From Alphaproteobacteria bacterium (GTDB lineage Bacteria; Pseudomonadota; Alphaproteobacteria; Sphingomonadales; Sphingomonadaceae), in NCBI GenBank assembly GCA_019232625.1, contig JAFANP010000006.1:124001-188000 (forward strand): DNA of 64,000 nucleotides, written 5' to 3'. Both the position numbers and the translations under genes were made by a program. Shown piece by piece: positions 43,968 to 52,251 of the stretch (positions are counted from its first letter, which is position 1; every line of letters starts with the position of its first letter). Under the pieces are notes generated by a model, which was not told the origin of the DNA, ran no database searches, and saw nothing but the letters and a program-made list of their open reading frames with translations.

Positions 43968-43994
43968 GGGCGGTCCCGACGGGGCCGCCCTTTC
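43968..43994 (+). terminator. Rho-independent terminator of the tonB operon
   Basis: Stem GGGCGGTCCC / GGGGCCGCCC (one wobble pair) followed by a short T run, 27 bases after the second exbD. Confidence 0.7.
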
Positions 43995-44087
43995 TCGTTG
44001 GGGCCGCTCCCCGGGCCGCGACCGACGTCCGGCGCGCGGCAGGCGGGCGGAGGACTCGAGCCTGTCCCCCCTGAGCTGAGCCTCGTC

Positions 44088-44108
44088 ATGCCGGACCTGA
44101 TCCGGCAT
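44088..44108. repeat. Palindromic unit ATGCCGGA-CCTGA-TCCGGCAT
   Basis: Perfect 8-base arms. The outer part of the repeat at 40137-40194 is the same. Confidence 0.6.
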
Positions 44109-44171
44109 CCACCTTCTTCTCACTGGCTACAAAGGAAGCTGGGCCCCCGACGCCGGGGCCGTCGCCGGCGG

Positions 44172-45950
44172 TCAGGCCGCCATGCCCTCGAACTGAAGCC
44201 GGGCGAGCCGCGCGTAGAGGCCGCCGGCGGCGCTGAGCCGGTCGTGCGTGCCTTCCTCGACGATCCGCCCCTGGTCCATGACGACGATCCGGTCGGCGGC
44301 GCGGACGGTGGCGAGGCGGTGGGCGATGACCATCGTCGTGCGATGCTCCATCAGCCGCTCGAGCGCCGCCTGGACGAGCTGCTCGGACTCGGCATCGAGC
44401 GCCGACGTCGCCTCGTCGAGGAGGAGGAGCGGCGCGTCGCGCAGAATGGCGCGGGCGATGGCGATGCGCTGCCGCTGCCCGCCGGACAGCCGCGCCCCGC
44501 CTTCGCCCATGTAGGTGTCGAGCCCCTGCGGCAGGGCGCGGAGGAAGGTCGCGGCGTTGGCCGCCTCGGCCGCCTGCCACAGCGCCTCGTCCGAGGCGTC
44601 CCAGCGACCGTAGCGCAGATTGTCCCGCGCCGAGGCGGCGAAGATCACCGTTTCCTGCGGGACCAGCGCGATGCGCGCGCGGATGGCCGCCGGGTCCGCC
44701 GCGGGCAGCGGCACGCCGTCGAGGAGCACGGCGCCGCCCTCGGGATCGTAGAAGCGCAGGGCGAGCTGGAACAAGGTCGACTTGCCGGCGCCGGACGGCC
44801 CCACCACCGCCACCGTCTCGCCGGCCCGGACCTTCAGCGAGAAGTCGGCGAGCGCGCTCACCTCGCGGCGGGTGGGATAGCGGAAGGCGACGTCGCGGAA
44901 CTCGATCTCGCCGCGGGCCGGCTCCGGCAGCGCCGCCGGGCGCGGCGGGGCTTGTATCTCGGGCTCCTCGGCGAGCAGCTCGGCGAGCCGCCCGGCGGCG
45001 CCGGCCCCGCGCAGCAGATCGCCATAGACCTCGGTGAGCGCCCCGAAGGCGCCCGCGACGAGGCCGCCGGTGAGGACGAAGGCGGCGATCGTGCCGCCGG
45101 TGATCCGCCCGGCCTGGACGTCGACCGCGCCCTGCCACATCACCATGGTGATCGCGCCGAAGATGAGGCCGATGATCATCGCCGTCATCACCGCGCGCAG
45201 CAGGATCCGCCGCCGGGCCGTCTGGAACACCTTCTCGACGGCGTCGCGGAAGCGCTCCGCCTCGCGCCCCTGCTGGCCGAACGCCTGGACGATCTTCATG
45301 GCGCCGAGCACCTCGTCGACCATGGCGCCGACATCGGCCACCCGGTCCTGGCTGGAGCGGGAGACGGCGCGGACCCGGCGGCCGAAGAAGGTCAGCGGCA
45401 GCACAACGACGGGGATGCCGAGCAGCATCATGCCGGCCAGCTTGGGCGCCAAGGCGAAGAGATAGACGATCCCGCCGACCCCCATGACGAGGTTGCGCAG
45501 CGCCACCGAGAAGGTGGTTCCGACGACCTGCTCGATGATCGTCGTGTCGGCGGTGAGGCGGGAGGCGATCTCGGAGGGGCGGTTCTCCTCGAAGAAGCTG
45601 GGCGCGAGGCGCAGCAGGTTCTGCTGGACCGCCTCGCGGACGTCGGCGACGACCCTCTCCCCCAGCCAAGAGACGAAATAGAAGCGGGCGGCGGTGGCGG
45701 CCGCCATCAGCACCACCAGGCCGAGGAGATACTGGAACCAGCGGCCGATGTCGCCGCTGCCCGCCGCGCCGAAGCCGCGATCGATGATCAGCCTGAACGC
45801 ATTGGGTATGGCCAGCGTCGCCCCCGCCGCCAGCAGCAGCGCGAGCACCGCGCCGGCGACATGCCCCTTGTAACGGGCGGTGAAACGCCAGATGATGGCC
45901 AGGTTGCCGATCTTCCGGGGGGGTGTCGCGTCGGGGGTGGAACGAGCCAT
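44172..45950 (-). CDS. ABC exporter, fused permease and ATPase (MsbA/BmrA type)
   Basis: The 592-residue half-transporter has six membrane segments in the first 320 residues. The C-terminal ATPase has Walker A GPSGAGKST, Q-loop VPQETVIF, signature LSGGQRQRIAIARAI, Walker B LLLLDEATSALD and H-loop IAHRL. It should act as a homodimer, moving lipids or hydrophobic compounds out of the inner leaflet. Substrate is not evident. It converges with the tonB operon, from which it is separated by the terminator and a palindromic repeat. Confidence 0.94.
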   Translation of the reverse strand: MARSTPDATPPRKIGNLAIIWRFTARYKGHVAGAVLALLLAAGATLAIPNAFRLIIDRGFGAAGSGDIGRWFQYLLGLVVLMAAATAARFYFVSWLGERVVADVREAVQQNLLRLAPSFFEENRPSEIASRLTADTTIIEQVVGTTFSVALRNLVMGVGGIVYLFALAPKLAGMMLLGIPVVVLPLTFFGRRVRAVSRSSQDRVADVGAMVDEVLGAMKIVQAFGQQGREAERFRDAVEKVFQTARRRILLRAVMTAMIIGLIFGAITMVMWQGAVDVQAGRITGGTIAAFVLTGGLVAGAFGALTEVYGDLLRGAGAAGRLAELLAEEPEIQAPPRPAALPEPARGEIEFRDVAFRYPTRREVSALADFSLKVRAGETVAVVGPSGAGKSTLFQLALRFYDPEGGAVLLDGVPLPAADPAAIRARIALVPQETVIFAASARDNLRYGRWDASDEALWQAAEAANAATFLRALPQGLDTYMGEGGARLSGGQRQRIAIARAILRDAPLLLLDEATSALDAESEQLVQAALERLMEHRTTMVIAHRLATVRAADRIVVMDQGRIVEEGTHDRLSAAGGLYARLARLQFEGMAA

Positions 45951-46083
45951 TAAGGGGGCCTAGCAGCGCATGAGATGACGCTCAACCGAAGGGGCGGCCG
46001 GAGCCTATCCGCCGCCCGTCCGTTCCCACCTCAAGTCCTTGCCGCCATTGACCTTTCCTCGCGGCACATCATTTGGAGAGCAG

Positions 46084-47301
46084 ATGCTCTACGACGCTTA
46101 TGAAATGCAGCGCTCGCTGCTCGCCGGCGCCAGCACCCTCGCCAATATCGGCGCCGGCTGGATGCAGAACCCCGCCAATCCCTTCGCCTACAGCCAGGCG
46201 GGGCCGATCGTCGCCTCGGCGCTGGACGTCTTCGCCCACGCCTCCCAGCCGCGCGGCAAGCCCGAATTCGGCCTGGCGACGACCCGGGTGGAGGGCCGCG
46301 AGGTCCGCGTGCGCGAGGAGATCGTGCTGAGGAAGCCCTTCGGCCAGCTGAAGCGCTTCGTCCGCGAGGGCGTCGAGGGTGGCCCCCGGCTGCTCATCGT
46401 CGCGCCGATGTCGGGCCATTATGCGACCCTTCTGCGCGGCACGGTCGAGCGGATGCTGCCCGGCCACGACGTCTACATCACCGACTGGCGGGACGCGAAG
46501 CTGGTGCCGACCGACGCCGGCCGCTTCGACCTCGACGATTATGTCGACTATCTCGTCGCCTTCCTCGAGCATATCGGGCCGGGCGCGCACATGCTCGCCG
46601 TCTGCCAGCCCTCGGTGCCCTGCTATGCGGCGGCGGCGCTGATGAGCGAGGACCGGCATCCCTGCCGCCCCCGCACCCTGACGATGATGGGCGGCCCGAT
46701 CGACACGCGCGAGGCGCCGACCGCGGTCAACGGGGTCGCGACGCAGCGGCCTTATGCCTGGTTCCAGCACAACGTCATCGCCACCGTCCCCTATCTCTAT
46801 CCGGGGGCCGGCCGAGCCGTCTATCCCGGCTTCCTGCAGCTCGCCGGCTTCATGACCATGAACCTGGGCGATCACCTCACCAGCCATTGGGAGTTGTTCA
46901 AGCACTTGGTCGAGGGCGACGGCGAGAGCGCCGAGGCGACCAAGCGCTTCTACGAGGAGTATCGCTCGGTCTGCGACATGACCGCCGAATTCTACCTGCA
47001 GACGATCGACGCCGTCTTCCAACGCCACCTCCTGCCCAAGGGCGAGATGATGCATCGTGGCCGGCGGATCGACCCGGCGGCGATACGCGACGTCGCCCTG
47101 CTCGCCATCGAAGGCGAGCGCGACGACATTTCCGGCATCGGCCAGACGAAGGCGGCGCTGGACATTTCCTCCCGGCTTCCGGCGCGCCTCAAGAAATACC
47201 GCCTCGCCGAGGGCGTCGGCCATTACGGCATCTTCAACGGCTCGAAATGGCGCGAGCGGATCGCCCCGGTGGTCGAGGCCTGGATCGCCGCCCACGATTG
47301 A
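46084..47301 (+). CDS. phaZ: Intracellular polyhydroxyalkanoate depolymerase
   Basis: A 405-residue protein matching intracellular PHB depolymerases: start MLYDAYEMQRSLLAGAS, then VAPMSGHYATLLRGTVER, DVYITDWRDAKLVP, and the nucleophile region LAVCQPSVPCYAA. In this family the nucleophile is a Cys (here Cys174) within a lipase-box-like turn. His near the end is in GVGHYGIFNG and Asp in EGERDDISG. It mobilises stored PHA. The ATG at 46084 is preceded by GGAGA. Confidence 0.93.
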   Translation: MLYDAYEMQRSLLAGASTLANIGAGWMQNPANPFAYSQAGPIVASALDVFAHASQPRGKPEFGLATTRVEGREVRVREEIVLRKPFGQLKRFVREGVEGGPRLLIVAPMSGHYATLLRGTVERMLPGHDVYITDWRDAKLVPTDAGRFDLDDYVDYLVAFLEHIGPGAHMLAVCQPSVPCYAAAALMSEDRHPCRPRTLTMMGGPIDTREAPTAVNGVATQRPYAWFQHNVIATVPYLYPGAGRAVYPGFLQLAGFMTMNLGDHLTSHWELFKHLVEGDGESAEATKRFYEEYRSVCDMTAEFYLQTIDAVFQRHLLPKGEMMHRGRRIDPAAIRDVALLAIEGERDDISGIGQTKAALDISSRLPARLKKYRLAEGVGHYGIFNGSKWRERIAPVVEAWIAAHD

Positions 47302-47401
47302 GTCGGGGGGCAGGTTGCAGCTAAGCCTCTGAACCCGTTGCAAAACCCTGCTCGCTCCCCATATCGCGCGCAGTGTTGAACAACTGAAAGGAGGTGGTCT
47401 G

Positions 47402-47470
47402 ATGTCTCATTGTCACATGCCGAACGCGGCTGAATGGGTGAGCGCGGCCTCCGAGGGAGTCCCCGCCTGA
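47402..47470 (+). CDS. 22-codon ORF with near-perfect Shine-Dalgarno
   Basis: MSHCHMPNAAEWVSAASEGV-PA is encoded behind GAAAGGAGGTGGTC, which pairs with the 16S 3' end at 13 of 14 positions, 7 bases before the ATG. The peptide has His/Cys at the front and no membrane segment. The strong signal argues for translation despite the length. It lies between phaZ and a terminator hairpin. Confidence 0.5.
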   Translation: MSHCHMPNAAEWVSAASEGVPA

Positions 47471-47499
47471 CGGCATCGGCCGCTTCGGTCGGACAATGG

Positions 47500-47527
47500 A
47501 AGGGCCGTCCCGGAAGGGGCGGCCCTT
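47500..47527. terminator. Bidirectional terminator between phaZ/small ORF and the MFS gene
   Basis: Arms AAGGGCCGTCCC and GGGGCGGCCCTT with a GGAA loop, between converging genes. The A and T ends could serve both strands. Confidence 0.65.
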
Positions 47528-47534
47528 CGACGTT

Positions 47535-48947
47535 TCAGGCCTTGCGCAGCAGAAGGAAGGCGCTGAGGCCGGCCGCCGCCGCGACCGCCGCGCAGGTGAG
47601 GACGGTGACGTAGAAGCCGGCGACCAGCGCCGCCCCCTTGCCGGCCAAAGCCGCGCCGAGAAGCGCGGTGGCGACGAGGCCGCCGGTCCGCGCCACCGCG
47701 CTGTTGAGGCCCGAGGCGGTGCCGGTGTGGCGGGCGTCCACGCAGGCCAGCACGGCGGTGGTGAGCGGCGCCACCGCGACCGCCATGCCGAGCGAGAGCA
47801 CCGCCACCATCGGGAAGACCGTCGTCCAATAGGGGCCGCCGCCGAGGCGAAGGCCGAGCAGGAAGCCGCCGGCGACGATCAGCGGCCCCGCGGTGAGCGG
47901 CAGGCGCGGCCCGAGGCGGGCGGCGATCCGGCCCATCAGCGGGGAGACGAGCGCGATCAGCAGCGGCAGCGGCAGCAGCGCCGCCCCTGCCGCGACGGCG
48001 CTGTAGCCTTCCGCCTCGATCAGAGTGAAGGGAAGCAGCACCATCACCGCCCCGAACGCGCCGTAGAGGAGGAAGGTGAGCAAGGTGAGGCCGACGAACT
48101 CGGCCGATCCGAACAGGGTGAGCGGGACCATCGCCGTCTCGCCGCGCTTCTTCTCGGCGAGGACGAAGACCAGCATCAGGCCCATGCCCGCCGCCAGTCC
48201 CGCGCCGGCCGCCGGCGAGAGCGCGCGCGCGGCGGACGCGTCGGTCAGGGCCCAGGTCAGCGCCCCTAGCCCGAGCGTCGCCAGCGCCGCCCCGGCCCAG
48301 TCCGGCGGCGGCCGCTCCGCCTGCCCGCTTTCGGGGACGACCCGCCAGGCGAGGGCGATGGCCGCCGCGGCGATGGGGAGGTTGATGAGGAAGATCGCCG
48401 GCCAGCCCACGCCGTCGACGAGCCAGCCGCCGAGCAGGGGCGCGCCGGCCGCCGCCATCGCCCCTGAGGCCGCCCAGATGCCGACCGCCCGCCCGCGCCC
48501 TTCCCCCGCGAAGGCGTCGCTCAATATCGCAAGGCTGCTCGGCAGCAGCATCGCCGCTCCGAGGCCCTGGAGCACCCGGCCGGCGAGGAACAGGGCGAGG
48601 CTCGGCGCCAGCGCGCACAGCAGCGAAGCGGCGGAGAACAGAGCGATCCCCGCCATGAGCAGCCGGCGCCGTCCGTAGAGGTCGCCGGCCGCGCCGCCGG
48701 TCAGGAGCAGCGCGCTCAGCGGCAGGAGGAAGGCGTTGACCACCCACTGCACCTCCGCCGCGCCGGCGCCGAAGCTGCGGCCGATGGCGGGAAGGGCGAC
48801 GTTGAGCACCGAGCCGTCGATGAACGACAGGCTGGACGCGAGGATGGTGGTGGCGAGGACCAGGCGCGGATGGCGCGGCCCGTTCTCCGCGGACGGAGCG
48901 GCGCTGGGCGGGGCGGTATCGCAGCCGGGGGCGAGGGTGGCGTTCAG
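47535..48947 (-). CDS. MFS multidrug efflux pump (DHA2/EmrB-QacA type)
   Basis: About 14 hydrophobic segments; motif A is GDLYGRRRLL, motif C region is SGAMAAAGAPLLGGWLVD. The usual first helix (LVLATTILASSLSFIDGSVL) lies upstream of the first GTG (48809), so the gene must start earlier. The only candidate in frame is a CTG at 48947 preceded by AGGAG six bases away, giving 470 residues. No ATG, GTG or TTG is available before that helix. It exports drugs or other small molecules using protons. The CTG start is an inference. Confidence 0.85.
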   Translation of the reverse strand: MNATLAPGCDTAPPSAAPSAENGPRHPRLVLATTILASSLSFIDGSVLNVALPAIGRSFGAGAAEVQWVVNAFLLPLSALLLTGGAAGDLYGRRRLLMAGIALFSAASLLCALAPSLALFLAGRVLQGLGAAMLLPSSLAILSDAFAGEGRGRAVGIWAASGAMAAAGAPLLGGWLVDGVGWPAIFLINLPIAAAAIALAWRVVPESGQAERPPPDWAGAALATLGLGALTWALTDASAARALSPAAGAGLAAGMGLMLVFVLAEKKRGETAMVPLTLFGSAEFVGLTLLTFLLYGAFGAVMVLLPFTLIEAEGYSAVAAGAALLPLPLLIALVSPLMGRIAARLGPRLPLTAGPLIVAGGFLLGLRLGGGPYWTTVFPMVAVLSLGMAVAVAPLTTAVLACVDARHTGTASGLNSAVARTGGLVATALLGAALAGKGAALVAGFYVTVLTCAAVAAAAGLSAFLLLRKA

Positions 48948-49004
48948 CCGCGTCTCCTGACGACGGCCAGGCTAGCCTGCCGGGCGGCGGCGCGCAAATG
49001 GCGA

Positions 49005-49262
49005 TCAGGCCGAGGCGCCCTCCGCCTCCAGCGCGGCCAGCACCATCGCCTCCCAGACTGCGGGATCGCCGGCCGCCGCCATGGTGGGATCGGGCTCGCG
49101 CAGCGTGCGCAGGATCGAGCGGGCGTCCTCCGCATAGTCGCGCCAGGTCGCGTCGACCCGGTCGCCCGCCGACCGCTCGTCGCCCTCGGCGTTGATGCTG
49201 GCGACCCGGCCGGCGATGACTCGGGCGATCCGCTCGACGACGGACGTGTTCGATACGGGCAT
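49005..49262 (-). CDS. Small conserved hypothetical protein (85 aa)
   Basis: An acidic, helical 85-residue protein with VVERIARVIAGRVASINAEG near the start and VDATWRDYAEDARSILRTLR, then REPDPTMAAAGDPAVWEAMV in the second half. I recall short sphingomonad proteins with this REPDPxMAAAGD ending; function unknown. AAAGGGAGGCGCCA upstream is a good ribosome-binding site. It is divergent from the lysozyme gene. Confidence 0.7.
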   Translation of the reverse strand: MPVSNTSVVERIARVIAGRVASINAEGDERSAGDRVDATWRDYAEDARSILRTLREPDPTMAAAGDPAVWEAMVLAALEAEGASA

Positions 49263-49381
49263 TGGCGCCTCCCTTTCGTTTCGAGAGGATAACGGAGCGG
49301 GAGGCTTACGGTTTCGCCGGATTGAGCGGAAGCGGGAAGTGGCGCATCATCGACGCGCGATTCAGGGGGGAGGACCGGCGC

Positions 49382-49843
49382 ATGAATCCCAGCGAGAGGT
49401 GCATCAAGACCATCCAGCAGTTCGAAGGCTGCGCCAAGAAGCGCTCCGACGGCAGCTTCGAGGCCTATCCCGATCCGGGCACCGGCGGAGACCCCTGGAC
49501 GATCGGCTGGGGAAGCACCGGCGCCGACATCAAGAAGGGCATGGTGTGGACCCAGCAGCAGTGCGACGAGCGGTTCGGCGAGCATGTCGCCCAGTTCGCC
49601 GCGAGCGTCGCCAAGGCGCTCGGCGGCGCGCCCACCACCCAGCCGCAATTCGACGCGATGGTCAGCTTCGCCTACAATGTCGGGGTCGGCAATCTCCAGA
49701 GCAGCACCTTGCTGAAGAAGCACAAGGCGGGCGACTATGCCGGGGCGGCGCTGGAGTTCGCCAAGTGGAACAAGGCGGCCGGCAAGGTCCTCCCGGGCCT
49801 CACCCGGCGCCGGGCGGCGGAGGCGGCGCTCTATTCGAGCTGA
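49382..49843 (+). CDS. Phage-type lysozyme (GH24 endolysin-like)
   Basis: A 153-residue muramidase. The catalytic Glu is Glu15 in IQQFEGC, followed by the beta-hairpin AYPDPGTGGDPWTIGWGSTG with Asp and Thr, then FDAMVSFAYNVGVGNLQSST and LTRRRAAEAALY, the GH24 core. No signal peptide or holin is nearby, and no other phage gene is seen. It is either a lone domesticated endolysin or a prophage remnant. Confidence 0.9.
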   Translation: MNPSERCIKTIQQFEGCAKKRSDGSFEAYPDPGTGGDPWTIGWGSTGADIKKGMVWTQQQCDERFGEHVAQFAASVAKALGGAPTTQPQFDAMVSFAYNVGVGNLQSSTLLKKHKAGDYAGAALEFAKWNKAAGKVLPGLTRRRAAEAALYSS

Positions 49844-49861
49844 GCGCCGCCCCGCGCCGGC

Positions 49862-51043
49862 TCACAGCACCTCGAACAGCCCGGCGGCGCCCATTCCGCC
49901 GCCGACGCACATCGTCACAACCACCCATTGCACGCCGCGCCTCTTGCCCTCGATCAGGGCGTGGCCGGTCATTCGGGCCCCCGACATGCCATAGGGATGG
50001 CCGATCGAGATCGAGCCGCCGTTGACGTTGAGCCGGTCGTCCGGGATGCCGAGCTGGTCCTGGCAGTAGAGGACCTGCACCGCGAAGGCCTCGTTCAGCT
50101 CCCACAGGCCGATGTCGTCGACGGTGAGGCCGAAGCGCTTCAGCAGCTTGGGCACGGCGAAGACCGGGCCGATCCCCATCTCGTCCGGCTCGGTCCCGGC
50201 CACGGCCATGCCGACGTAGCGGCCGAGCGGCGTCAGCCCGCGCTCGGCGGCGAGGCCGGCCTCCATCAGCACGCAGGCCGAGGCGCCGTCGGAAAGCTGC
50301 GAGGCGTTGCCGGCGGTGATCGCCGCCTCGGGCCCCATCACCGGCTGCAGCCTCGCGAGGTCCTCGTAGGTGGTCGAGGGCCGGTTGCCCTCGTCCTTGG
50401 CGATCGTCACCTCCCGCATCGAGGTCTCGCCCGTCTCCTTGTCCTTGACCATCATCTTGACGGTCGCGGGGACGATCTCGTCGTCGAACTTCCCTTCCGC
50501 CTGGGCCTTGGCGGTGAGCTGCTGGGAGCGCAGGGCATAACGGTCCTGCCGCTCTCGGCTGACGGTGTAGCGCTTGCCGACCACCTCGGCGGTCTGCAGC
50601 ATCGGCATGTAGACTCCGTTGTGCATGGAGAGGAGCTCGGGATCGGGACCGACGCGCATCTCCGCGGTCTGGACCAGCGAGATGCTCTCGACGCCGCCGG
50701 CGACGCAGATCGGCATCCGGTCCACGATGATCTGCTTGGCGGCGGTCGCGATCGCCATCAGCCCCGAGGCGCATTGCCGGTCGACCGACATGCCCGCGAC
50801 GGTGACCGGAAGGCCCGAGCGCAGCGCCGCGGTGCGGCCGATCGTCGTCTGCACCCCCTGCTGGAGGGCGGCGCCGACGACCACGTCGTCCACTTCCGCG
50901 GGGTCGATCTTCGCCCGCTCGACCGCCGCCTTGATCGCGAAGCTGGCGAGGGTGGGGGAGGGGGTGGCGTTGAACGCGCCGCGATAGGCCTTGCCGATGG
51001 CGGTGCGCGCGGTGGAGACGATGACGGCTTCGCGGGTGGGCAT
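49862..51043 (-). CDS. Acetyl-CoA C-acyltransferase (thiolase)
   Basis: A 393-residue thiolase. The nucleophilic Cys is in [13 protein letters not shown] (near residue 90), His in [18 protein letters not shown] and the second Cys in [15 protein letters not shown]. The N-terminus [19 protein letters not shown] is typical. It may cut 3-ketoacyl-CoA in fatty acid oxidation or make acetoacetyl-CoA; sequence alone does not decide. The ATG at 51043 fits; the frame extends upstream without meaning. Confidence 0.94.
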   Translation of the reverse strand: MPTREAVIVSTARTAIGKAYRGAFNATPSPTLASFAIKAAVERAKIDPAEVDDVVVGAALQQGVQTTIGRTAALRSGLPVTVAGMSVDRQCASGLMAIATAAKQIIVDRMPICVAGGVESISLVQTAEMRVGPDPELLSMHNGVYMPMLQTAEVVGKRYTVSRERQDRYALRSQQLTAKAQAEGKFDDEIVPATVKMMVKDKETGETSMREVTIAKDEGNRPSTTYEDLARLQPVMGPEAAITAGNASQLSDGASACVLMEAGLAAERGLTPLGRYVGMAVAGTEPDEMGIGPVFAVPKLLKRFGLTVDDIGLWELNEAFAVQVLYCQDQLGIPDDRLNVNGGSISIGHPYGMSGARMTGHALIEGKRRGVQWVVVTMCVGGGMGAAGLFEVL

Positions 51044-51131
51044 GATGCTTCTTTCAGGATGAGGATGGCCTTCCCTAGCGCGGCCTGGCGCGAGGGGGAA
51101 GGCGGGGGCGTGGACGCGCGCTCCGCCATCT

Positions 51132-51139
51132 GTTATAAC
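51132..51139. promoter_or_regulatory. GTTATAAC palindrome before the toxin-antitoxin pair
   Basis: A perfect 8-base palindrome 6 bases before the antitoxin ATG. It may be both a -10-like element and an operator for the antitoxin. The transcript leader would be very short. Confidence 0.35.
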
Positions 51140-51145
51140 GTTTGT

Positions 51146-51373
51146 ATGAACACGCCTCTGAAGATCAAGAAGTTCGGCAATTCCGCGGGAGTCATCCTCC
51201 CCAAGGAGCTGCTTGCCCGGTTGCGCGTCGCACCCGGCGACACCGTCTTCGTCACGGAGGCGCCCGACGGGTTGCGGATTACCGCGAGCGATCCCGATTT
51301 CGCCGAGAAGATGGCCCTGGCCGAGGAGATCATGCGCGAGGACCGCGATATCCTCCGCGTTCTCGCTCAGTGA
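51146..51373 (+). CDS. AbrB/MazE-type antitoxin
   Basis: A 75-residue protein with the swapped-hairpin DNA-binding start [20 protein letters not shown], followed by [15 protein letters not shown] and an acidic tail [15 protein letters not shown] that should wrap and block the toxin. The Doc-like toxin gene follows after 4 bases. Likely self-repressing through the palindrome upstream. Confidence 0.88.
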   Translation: MNTPLKIKKFGNSAGVILPKELLARLRVAPGDTVFVTEAPDGLRITASDPDFAEKMALAEEIMREDRDILRVLAQ

Positions 51374-51377
51374 CCGC

Positions 51378-51770
51378 ATGACCACGCAGGCGCGGCAGGA
51401 GCCGGTCTGGATCGAGCGCGACGTTGCGCTCGCCATCCACGACCGTCAGCTCGCCGAGCACGGCGGAGGCGTCGGCGTGCGCGACGAGAACGCCTTCGGA
51501 TCCGCCTTGGCGCGACCGATCAACAAGTGGAGCTATGAGGACGAACTCGTATCCCTCGCGGCCGCTTATGCCTTCGGCGTCGCGCGCAACCATGCTTTCG
51601 TCGATGGCAACAAGCGCACGGCCTGGGTGCTCGCGCGTCTTCTCCTCGCCCTCAACGGCGTCAAGCTTCGCTTCACGGGGTCGGAGGCGATCGAGATCAT
51701 GCTCGCCCTCGCCGCCGGGGAGCTCAGCGAGGAGGAGATGGCGGAGTGGTTCCGGCGGCACCAGGGCTGA
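51378..51770 (+). CDS. Doc-type Fic-domain toxin
   Basis: A 130-residue death-on-curing protein. The Fic motif is [12 protein letters not shown] (His72), matching HxFxDxNKR of Doc. Doc phosphorylates elongation factor Tu and stops translation. The partner antitoxin is directly upstream. It ends immediately beside the stop of the MaoC gene on the other strand. Intact motif suggests an active pair. Confidence 0.88.
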   Translation: MTTQARQEPVWIERDVALAIHDRQLAEHGGGVGVRDENAFGSALARPINKWSYEDELVSLAAAYAFGVARNHAFVDGNKRTAWVLARLLLALNGVKLRFTGSEAIEIMLALAAGELSEEEMAEWFRRHQG

Positions 51771-52226
51771 TCAGACGAAGATCATCCCGATCCAGTCGGC
51801 CACCAGGGCCGGCTTGTCCTCGCCTTCGATCTCGACCGTCACGCCGTGGACGAACTGGTGGCGGCCCGGCCCCTTCTCGTCGAACGCGGCGAGGGTGAAG
51901 CGTCCGCGGACACGCTGGTCGGCGCGCACCGGGGCGAGGAATCGGACCCGCTCGAAACCGTAATTGACGCCCATCTTCGTCGCCTCGGGACGGAGCATCA
52001 CGTCGGCGGCCATTCGGCTGAGCAGCGACAGGGTGAGGAAGCCGTGGGCGACGGTGCCGCCGAACGGAGTCCTCGCCGCCGCCTCCGGATCGACATGGAT
52101 GAACTGATTATCCTCGGTGACCTCGGCGAACGCGTCGATCCGCGCCTGGTCGATCAGGATCCAGTCGGAGACTCCGATCTCCTGACCGAGGCGGGCGCGT
52201 ATATCGTCGAGGCTGGCGATGGGCAT
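51771..52226 (-). CDS. MaoC-family (R)-specific enoyl-CoA hydratase
   Basis: A 151-residue hot-dog fold protein. The hydratase motif is FAEVTEDNQFIHVDPEAAAR with the catalytic Asp and His, followed by FGGTVAHGFLTLSLLSRM and GVNYGFERVRFLAPV. It should hydrate enoyl-CoA, linking fatty acid oxidation to other pathways, possibly PHA. It is divergent from putA by 25 bases. Confidence 0.9.
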   Translation of the reverse strand: MPIASLDDIRARLGQEIGVSDWILIDQARIDAFAEVTEDNQFIHVDPEAAARTPFGGTVAHGFLTLSLLSRMAADVMLRPEATKMGVNYGFERVRFLAPVRADQRVRGRFTLAAFDEKGPGRHQFVHGVTVEIEGEDKPALVADWIGMIFV

Positions 52227-52251
52227 CGACCGGGTCTAGAGCGCCCGTCCT

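Noticed and set aside
43740-45953. 737-codon plus-strand frame opposite the ABC exporter
   Set aside because: Antisense shadow; the minus strand has every ABC motif.
49382-49843. Prophage signalled by the lysozyme gene
   Set aside because: No holin, capsid, tail or integrase gene nearby; a single endolysin does not make a prophage.
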